Below, piece by piece: positions 1-3,954 of a stretch of DNA of 5,573 bases. The stretch is from contig JASHTQ010000627.1 of assembly GCA_030040475.1 (NCBI GenBank), positions 1 through 5,573 of the forward strand. Direction: 5' to 3'. This stretch comes from Streptosporangiaceae bacterium (GTDB lineage: Bacteria; Actinomycetota; Actinomycetes; Streptosporangiales; Streptosporangiaceae). The notes under the pieces are model-generated. The model made no database searches and had not been told where the DNA came from. It worked only from the letters and a program-made list of their open reading frames with translations. Both the position numbers and the translations under genes were made by a program. Position 1 is the first letter of the stretch. Each line of letters starts with the position of its first letter.

Positions 1-252
1 CTGGCGGTCGCCGCCGCGATCGCTTCCGGCCGGGCCGACGCCGGGATGGGGATCATGGCGGCCGCCCAGGCGTTCGGCCTCGATTTCGTGCCGCTGGTCA
101 CCGAGCCGTACGACTTGGTCGTCGCCCCGAACGCGATGACCTCACCGCAGCTCGCGCCGCTGTGGTCGCTGCTTCAGTCAGACCGCTTCAAGGCGTCGGT
201 GGAGGAACTCGGCGGCTACTCCACCAAGGAAATGGGCCGCCGGCTGCGTTAG
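1..252 (+). CDS. C-terminal end of a PBP-like (molybdate-type) substrate-binding domain protein, 5' truncated by window edge
   Basis: The frame is open from base 1 to a TAG stop at 250-252, giving 83 visible residues; the start lies left of the window. The visible part begins with an AVAAAIASGRADAGMGI stretch, followed by an FGLDFVPL-EPYDLVV segment and an ending of the EELGGYSTKEMG kind. This is the closing part of periplasmic-binding-protein type II folds of the PF12727 (PBP-like, molybdate-binding) family. In actinobacteria that domain is often fused behind an excisionase-like helix-turn-helix, making a cytoplasmic ligand-responsive regulator. Whether such a DNA-binding domain is present here cannot be seen, and a plain extracytoplasmic binding protein is also possible. 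The gene converges on the NTF2-like gene with 36 bp between the stops. The fold assignment is from recognised family pattern; the ligand (molybdate/tungstate or other) is inference. Confidence 0.7.
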   Translation: MAVAAAIASGRADAGMGIMAAAQAFGLDFVPLVTEPYDLVVAPNAMTSPQLAPLWSLLQSDRFKASVEELGGYSTKEMGRRLR

Positions 253-278
253 CCAAGTGCCTGGCCGATAGCGTCAGG

Positions 279-291
279 TAGCCTCCGGCTA
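279..291. terminator. possible short bidirectional stem-loop between convergent genes
   Basis: A perfect 5-bp inverted repeat TAGCC-TCC-GGCTA lies at 279-291, between the stop of the PBP-like gene and the last codon of the convergent NTF2-like gene; it includes the latter's stop codon. There is no U-tract on either side. The stem is short, so this is only a weak candidate for a shared terminator at a convergent junction. Confidence 0.2.
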
Positions 292-681
292 GCCGATGAG
301 CTCGTCGTAGGCGTACGGATCGGTGGAGGCGTTCCAGAATTCCACCACCTTGCCGTCGCGCAGCCGGAAGATGTGCGCGTCCTGGACGGTGATGCTGCGG
401 CCGCCCCGGCTGGCCGAGGAGACCACCAGTGCGACACCCTGCTCGTCGTCGGCGAAGACCGCCTGCAGGTCAAGGTGGAACGTGCCCTCGGTGACCTCCA
501 TCAGCCTGCCGAAGAATGCGTAGACGGCTTCCCGTCCGCTGTAGTCACCGGCGATCTGGTTCCGGCCGGGTTCATGCCAGAGCAGGTCCTCGGCGAACAG
601 GTCGTTGAGGACGGCGAAGTCCCCCTTGGCGAAGGCGGCATACCCGTCCCTGATGCGAGCGACGTTCGGATGCTCGGCCAT
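289..681 (-). CDS. NTF2/SnoaL-like (ketosteroid-isomerase-related) family protein
   Basis: This is a complete 130-residue protein, the usual size for a single cone-shaped NTF2-like domain. It runs from ATG at 681-679 to TAG at 291-289. The family pattern is clear: an N-terminal helix (NVARIRDGYAAFAKGDF, residues 6-22), a LFAEDLLWHEPG strand (28-39), the YSGREAVYAFFGRL helix (47-60), and the closing strands DAHIFRLRDGKVVEFWNAS (101-119) followed by DPYAYDELI. The start is set by a strong Shine-Dalgarno (GGGAGGGG) just upstream; the longer in-frame extension would overlap the methyltransferase gene and is not credible. Members of this fold include ketosteroid isomerases, polyketide cyclases (SnoaL) and epoxide hydrolases, and many bind small hydrophobic ligands without known chemistry, so no substrate can be named. 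The protein should be cytoplasmic. It lies 65 bp downstream of the methyltransferase on the same strand and seems to have its own promoter. Confidence 0.88.
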   Translation of the reverse strand: MAEHPNVARIRDGYAAFAKGDFAVLNDLFAEDLLWHEPGRNQIAGDYSGREAVYAFFGRLMEVTEGTFHLDLQAVFADDEQGVALVVSSASRGGRSITVQDAHIFRLRDGKVVEFWNASTDPYAYDELIG

Positions 682-706
682 GATCTTCCCCTCCCTGTTG
701 TACGCA

Positions 707-735
707 ATTCTCGGCACGGCACGGTAAGCCGTCAA
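707..735 (-). promoter_or_regulatory. candidate sigma-70-type promoter for the NTF2-like gene
   Basis: On the minus strand, TTGACG (735-730) is followed after exactly 17 nt by GAGAAT (712-707). This fits a housekeeping-type -35/-10 pair, with a strong -35 and 4 of 6 matches at -10. It sits in the 65-bp gap between the methyltransferase stop and the NTF2-like start, about 26 bp before the ATG, leaving room for a short leader that carries the GGGAGGGG ribosome-binding site (about 687-694). Its presence suggests that the NTF2-like gene can be transcribed independently of the methyltransferase. Confidence 0.45.
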
Positions 736-746
736 GAACGCCAACG

Positions 747-1616
747 TCACTGCCGAACGACCGCCGGGCCGGCTGCCTCGCGGCGCCGTGCGACCTGCAG
801 CACCGCTCCCCAGCCTCGGCGGACCGACCGGTCGGGCCGCCGCGCGAGACGCCGGCGGATCTCGCCGTACAGCCTCTCCCGCTGCCAGTCCGCCATCAGC
901 AGATGCCCGGAGAACGTGCCGAGCAGCCCGATGTACTCCTCCGCGTCGTAGACGCGCTCCCAGTCGTACTGGCTGACGGCGATGACCTCGAACAGCCCGC
1001 TGGCCTCGATGTCGGCCCTGTCGTCGGGCAGTTCTCCCCGCCGGGGCCACGTCGTGTCCGGCGGCAGCGCTTCGCCGATCTCGTCGTAGACGTCCTGGAT
1101 GTCAAGGAAGAACGGATCGCCGCCCGCGGGGAAGACGTGCCCTGCCGACCAGGTGGCCAGGTGACCGCCGGGCCGCAGCGCCTGCCAGGCCCGCGCGTAC
1201 CGGACAGCGGGATCGATCCAGTGCCAGGCAGTCGCCGCGTACACCAAGCTGGCCGGCTCGGCCGACTGCCACTCCTCAAACCGCCCCTGGATGACCTCGA
1301 CGCCCAATCCGGCCAGGTTCCTGCGGGCGACCGCGGCAAGCTCCGGGCCGAGCTCTACGCAGGTGACCAGGAAGCCGCGCCGCGCCATCGGCCGGGTGGC
1401 CTTCCCCGTGGCGCAGCCCACCTCGATCACCCGGTCACCTGGCACCAGCCCGGTCACGGCGACGAGCTCGTCGAACAGTGCCTCCGGATACTCGGGCCGG
1501 ACCTGGTCGTATCTCTCGGCGACCTGGTCGAACGTTTCCCTGAGCCGCTCGCGTTCCTCGTCCGGCCGCACCGGGCCAGTATCGCATCGATGATTTCCGG
1601 CCCGGGAATCCGTCAT
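747..1616 (-). CDS. class I SAM-dependent methyltransferase
   Basis: This is a 289-residue protein from ATG at 1616-1614 to TGA at 749-747. The Rossmann-type methyltransferase motifs are in order: an N-terminal FDQVAERYDQVRPEYP segment (29-44), typical of the family that places this in front of motif I; motif I VIEVGCATGKAT (63-74), with one Ala in place of the usual second Gly of GxGxG; the acidic end of strand 2, CVELG (86-90); LVYAATAWHWIDP (124-136); and ALRPGGHLATWSAG (146-159), the post-motif strand. The C-terminal third carries a Trp/Tyr-rich helical cap (DWERVYDAEEYIGLLGTFSG) that presumably shapes the acceptor site. The acceptor is unknown; relatives methylate small molecules. No good Shine-Dalgarno precedes the ATG, but an in-frame extension would run antisense through the whole transglutaminase-like gene, so this start is preferred. 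A GTG at residue 16 is a less likely alternative. The gene is divergent from the transglutaminase-like gene. Confidence 0.85.
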   Translation of the reverse strand: MTDSRAGNHRCDTGPVRPDEERERLRETFDQVAERYDQVRPEYPEALFDELVAVTGLVPGDRVIEVGCATGKATRPMARRGFLVTCVELGPELAAVARRNLAGLGVEVIQGRFEEWQSAEPASLVYAATAWHWIDPAVRYARAWQALRPGGHLATWSAGHVFPAGGDPFFLDIQDVYDEIGEALPPDTTWPRRGELPDDRADIEASGLFEVIAVSQYDWERVYDAEEYIGLLGTFSGHLLMADWQRERLYGEIRRRLARRPDRSVRRGWGAVLQVARRREAAGPAVVRQ

Positions 1617-1646
1617 CCTGGAGGGGCCGCCGGTGGGAGGAGTCAC

Positions 1647-2531
1647 ATGCCAGCAGAGGAAATCGGCCGTTATCTCGAGCCCGGGGTGATGACGACGACG
1701 GGCCGCTACCAGCCGCTGTTCGCGGACCTGCCGCGTGGCGTCGCCGCCCTCGCCAAGGTGGCCCAGGGTCTGGTCATCCACGAGTTCCTCACCGAGCAGT
1801 ACGGGGTGACTCTTAGCGACGAGCGCCGGGCGGCCGTGCATACCAGGCCGGTGACCGACATGCTCGAGCGCATCGTGGCCGAGGACAGCCGCCCGCTGAC
1901 CGTGGCGCGGGATCCGGCCGGTCGGCTGACCGGTGACTGCAGGCATTTCACCGTGCTGACCGTGGCCATGCTCCGCGCCCAGGGCACGCCGGCCCGCGCG
2001 CGGTGCGGCTTCGGCGGCTACTTCGGCACCCGCTGGTTCGAGGACCACTGGGTCTGCGAGTACTGGGACGAGCCGGCGCGCCGCTGGCGGCTGGCCGACG
2101 CGCAGATCGACGACGTGCAGCACAAGCTGTTCGGCATCGGCTTCGACCTGACGGACGTGCCGAGGGACGGGTTCCTTGTCGCCGCCGACGCCTGGCGGGC
2201 CTGCCGCGACGGCGCCGCGGACCCGGCGAAGTTCGGGCTGAGCGGCATGAACGAGGCCGGCTACTGGTGGATCGCCGCCAACATGGTGCGCGACCTGGCG
2301 GCGCTGAACAACATGGAGATGCTGCCCTGGGACGTCTGGGGCGCGATGCCCAAGCCGGACGACGACGTGGACGAGGCGTTCTTCGACGGCCTGGCCGAGC
2401 TCACCCGCGACCCGGCCGCGACGTTCGACGACCTGACCGCCGCCTACGCCTCCGACGACCGCCTCCGCGTCCCGCCCGTCGTCTTCAACGCCGTCCTGCG
2501 CCGCCCGGACCCGGTTCCCGCCGCGCCTTGA
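1647..2531 (+). CDS. transglutaminase-like superfamily cysteine protein
   Basis: This is a 294-residue protein from ATG at 1647 to TGA at 2529-2531. The start is fixed by GGGAGGAG at 1635-1642; the frame is open much further upstream, but only as an antisense shadow of the methyltransferase. The transglutaminase-like core is visible with its catalytic triad in order: Cys98 in TGDCRHFTVLTVAMLRAQG (95-113), where the Cys heads a long helix as in papain-like folds; His134 in FEDHWVCEYWD (131-141); and Asp151 in LADAQID (149-155). No signal peptide or membrane segment is seen, so a cytoplasmic location is likely. Known activities of this superfamily include amide hydrolysis, protein crosslinking and peptide N-glycanase chemistry; prokaryotic members are often proteases or amidases, and the substrate here cannot be assigned. 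The C-terminal part (about 200-290), including a WDVWGAMPKPDDD segment, lies outside the catalytic core and is probably family-specific. It shares a 30-bp start-to-start gap with the methyltransferase. Confidence 0.8.
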   Translation: MPAEEIGRYLEPGVMTTTGRYQPLFADLPRGVAALAKVAQGLVIHEFLTEQYGVTLSDERRAAVHTRPVTDMLERIVAEDSRPLTVARDPAGRLTGDCRHFTVLTVAMLRAQGTPARARCGFGGYFGTRWFEDHWVCEYWDEPARRWRLADAQIDDVQHKLFGIGFDLTDVPRDGFLVAADAWRACRDGAADPAKFGLSGMNEAGYWWIAANMVRDLAALNNMEMLPWDVWGAMPKPDDDVDEAFFDGLAELTRDPAATFDDLTAAYASDDRLRVPPVVFNAVLRRPDPVPAAP

Positions 2532-2542
2532 CGCCGTACTGG

Positions 2543-2601
2543 CGGTACTGGGTGTGGCACCGCGTACCGGGAACGGTAGTGGGTGTGGCACCGCGTACCG
2601 G
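2543..2601. repeat. two 28-bp direct repeats, each an internal dyad/hairpin
   Basis: Copies at 2543-2570 and 2574-2601 are offset by 31 bp and differ only at one base (C2548 versus G2579). Each copy is itself a dyad. In copy 1, CGGTAC (2543-2548) pairs with GTACCG (2564-2569), and an inner GGTG-TGG-CACC (2551-2561) has the same centre at 2556. In copy 2 the single substitution breaks one outer pair. The array starts 11 bp after the stop of the transglutaminase-like gene and ends 60 bp before the start of the cyclotransferase gene. It may act as a terminator without a U-tract for the upstream gene, as an operator for the downstream gene, or as a REP-like element. The symmetry and repetition are directly seen; the role is inference. 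Confidence 0.75.
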
Positions 2602-2615
2602 ACAAGCCAGGCGTG

Positions 2616-2621
2616 TAGCAT
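2616..2621 (+). promoter_or_regulatory. weak candidate -10 element for the cyclotransferase gene
   Basis: TAGCAT at 2616-2621 fits the relaxed actinobacterial -10 pattern TANNNT and would start transcription around 2628, about 34 nt before the GTG start. No good -35 is seen: the expected position (about 2592-2598) falls inside the right arm of the second dyad repeat. If the promoter is real, a protein bound at that repeat would block or contact RNA polymerase. Confidence 0.25.
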
Positions 2622-2661
2622 TCACTAGCTCTCTCGGAGTGCGAGGCGAGGCGGTGGAAGC

Positions 2662-3408
2662 GTGCGGACGTGGCGGGCCGAGGTCGTCCGGCGCCTCCCG
2701 CATCCGGGGCGGGGGTTCACCCAGGGGCTGATCGCGGCGGATGGGATCGTGTGGGAGTCCACCGGTCTTTACGGCTCCTCCGCGCTGTGCAGGTACCGAC
2801 TGGGTGCCGACAAGCCCGACCGGCGAGCGGAACTGCCCGGCGAGCTGTTCGCCGAGGGCATCTGCCGGGCCGGGCAGGCGATCTGGCAGCTCACCTGGCA
2901 GGAACGGGTCGCGCTGCGGTGGGACGCGGACACCCTCGAGCCCGCCGGACGGGTCCCGTACAACCGGGAGGGCTGGGGCATGACCGCCGCGGAGGGGTAC
3001 GTGGTGACCAGCGACGGGAGCAGCGAACTCGTCCAGCGCGACCCCGACTCGCTGCAGCCGCGGGCGGTGATACTCGTCCGCTGCGCCGGCCGCCGGGTAC
3101 CCGGCCTGAACGACCTGGCCTGGTCTTCCTGGTACGGGAAACGGATATGGGCCAACGTGGCCGGCACTCACTACCTGGCGGGGATCGACCCCGACAGCGG
3201 CGAGGTCACCGACGCGGTCAACGCCCGCCCGGCCAGGGAGCGGCACCTCGGCGACCCGCAGGCGATCATGAACGGGATCGCGGCGCTGGCGGAGCCCGGA
3301 GAGTTCCTGCTCACCGGGAAGGGCTGGCGGTGGATCCACCACGTGCGGCTGCGCGAGGCCCGGGAGTCGGCTGCGCCGGAGGCCCTGCTGTCCGGCCTGA
3401 CCCGCTGA
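2662..3408 (+). CDS. glutamine cyclotransferase (glutaminyl-peptide cyclase) family protein
   Basis: This is a 248-residue protein from GTG at 2662 to TGA at 3406-3408. An in-frame TAG at 2626-2628 precedes it and GTG 2662 is the first start after that, so the N-terminus cannot be longer; GAGGCGAGG about 10 bp upstream is a modest Shine-Dalgarno. The plant/bacterial-type glutamine cyclotransferase (five-bladed propeller) signature is seen in order: FTQGL (19-23), ESTGLYG (32-38), FAEGI (63-67), WQLTW (75-79), EGWGMT (103-108), SDGS (117-120), LNDLAW (149-154), WANV (163-166), IDPDSGEV (175-182), MNGIA (203-207) and LLTGKGW (216-222). Characterised members cyclise N-terminal glutamine of peptides to pyroglutamate. 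Bacterial members are often secreted or lipid-anchored, but this one begins directly with the propeller and has no signal peptide, implying a cytoplasmic substrate or free glutamine. Its 3' end overlaps the convergent HEARH gene by 98 bp. Family assignment is firm; the substrate is inference. Confidence 0.88.
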   Translation: MRTWRAEVVRRLPHPGRGFTQGLIAADGIVWESTGLYGSSALCRYRLGADKPDRRAELPGELFAEGICRAGQAIWQLTWQERVALRWDADTLEPAGRVPYNREGWGMTAAEGYVVTSDGSSELVQRDPDSLQPRAVILVRCAGRRVPGLNDLAWSSWYGKRIWANVAGTHYLAGIDPDSGEVTDAVNARPARERHLGDPQAIMNGIAALAEPGEFLLTGKGWRWIHHVRLREARESAAPEALLSGLTR

Positions 3409-3901
3409 CCCGCCGCGAGACGACCCGCGGCGAGACGACCCGCCGCGAGACGACCCGCGCTGGGACCCGCGAAACGACCCGCAGGAAGACGGGGCGCAGC
3501 GGCCGGTCGGTGTAGCCGCCGTCGGCCAGGCCGGCCCGCCGCTCGAACACGTTGCGCGCGCCGAAGTCACCGGTCAGCGCCCAGGACACGCCCGCCGCCG
3601 CGAGGTACATCGGGACCATCGCCACCCCGCCGCAGCAGGCGAACTGGGTGGCGTGCCTGGCCTCGTGCGCGAACAGCGGCGAGCCGGGATCGATCCCTTC
3701 GCCTCGGGTCAGGATCACGTTGCCCAGGCAGAACGCGGGGGCGGGCGGCACCGGCAGCCGGTACCCGGTCCCGATGAACAGCCGGTCGGGCCCGCGGGCA
3801 ACCCGGGCACGCCCGGCCACGGCGACGCCGAGGCCGGCCAGCGTGGACCCGTTGACCAGGTTGACCGCTTCCCGCGCACGCAGCCACCGGCGCCGGCTCA
3901 C
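3311..3901 (-). CDS. actinobacterial hypothetical protein with HExxH (HEARH) motif
   Basis: From GTG at 3901-3899 this is 196 residues, ending at TGA 3313-3311. The conserved-looking body is residues 1-141. It contains a short apolar stretch LAGLGVAVAG (21-30), GYRLPVPPAPAFCLGNVILTR (46-66), then LFAHEARHATQFA (77-89) with H79, E80 and H83, a hydrophobic segment VAMVPMYLAAAGVSWAL (93-109), and ARNVFERRAGLADGGY (115-130). The HExxHxxQ arrangement resembles minimal zinc-peptidase motifs such as DUF4157-type proteins, and E120 could be a third ligand. Peptidase activity is inference. From memory, similar proteins recur in actinobacterial genomes and end near the GLADGGY-RP segment. Here residues 142-196 are low-complexity, coded by the 15-bp repeat and then antisense to the cyclotransferase gene. 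An alternative GTG at 3946, with GAGG overlapping the upstream stop, would add 15 repeat-coded residues and leave a 7-bp gap. It is probably co-transcribed with the FtsH-like gene. Confidence 0.65.
   Translation of the reverse strand: MSRRRWLRAREAVNLVNGSTLAGLGVAVAGRARVARGPDRLFIGTGYRLPVPPAPAFCLGNVILTRGEGIDPGSPLFAHEARHATQFACCGGVAMVPMYLAAAGVSWALTGDFGARNVFERRAGLADGGYTDRPLRPVFLRVVSRVPARVVSRRVVSPRVVSRRVSGSGRTAGPPAQPTPGPRAAARGGSTASPSR
3406..3489. repeat. imperfect 15-bp tandem repeat at a convergent gene junction
   Basis: The unit is CGACCCGCSGCGAGA. Units lie at 3406-3420 (the first three bases are the cyclotransferase stop TGA), 3421-3435, 3436-3450, a degenerate 3451-3465, a shortened 9-bp 3466-3474, and 3475-3489. 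The length is a multiple of three, so every frame through it stays open. On the minus strand it encodes a VVS(R/P)R repeat near the C-terminus of the HEARH protein; on the plus strand another frame would read RETTR repeats. The cyclotransferase stop codon sits exactly at the array's edge. Slippage-type expansion is the likely origin. Confidence 0.8.
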
Positions 3902-3918
3902 CGCTGGCGCCCCGCCGG

Positions 3919-3954
3919 GCACGCAGGCCCGCACGCAGGCCCGCACACAGGCCT
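3919..3954. repeat. three tandem copies of a 12-bp unit between two minus-strand genes
   Basis: GCACGCAGGCCC occurs at 3919-3930 and 3931-3942 without change and again at 3943-3954 with two substitutions. The array fills nearly all of the short space between the end of the FtsH-like gene (its TGA is 3956-3954) and the preferred start of the HEARH gene. Read on the minus strand it supplies in-frame GTG codons and a VRAC peptide repeat, so it creates the alternative upstream start at 3946. Confidence 0.75.

Noticed and set aside
1589..1617. Dyad GATGA...TCATC around the methyltransferase start, with an offset GATTTCC/GGGAATC
   Set aside because: The two partial inverted repeats do not share a centre and lie in codons for the methyltransferase N-terminus. 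This is within chance expectation.
903..1646. Upstream in-frame extension of the transglutaminase-like frame from 903
   Set aside because: It is antisense to the methyltransferase coding region. A strong Shine-Dalgarno at 1635-1642 fixes the start at 1647.
1617..2621. Upstream in-frame extension of the methyltransferase frame to 2621
   Set aside because: It runs antisense through the whole transglutaminase-like gene and has no domain pattern. The methyltransferase family pattern begins only after 1616.
3406..3489. CRISPR-like array
   Set aside because: Units are 15 bp, directly abutting, with no spacers, and no cas genes are present.
2485..3570. 361-codon minus-strand open frame opposite the cyclotransferase gene
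   Set aside because: It is Pro/Arg/Gly-rich, resembles no known domain, and lies antisense to a gene with complete family motifs. It is a high-GC shadow frame.
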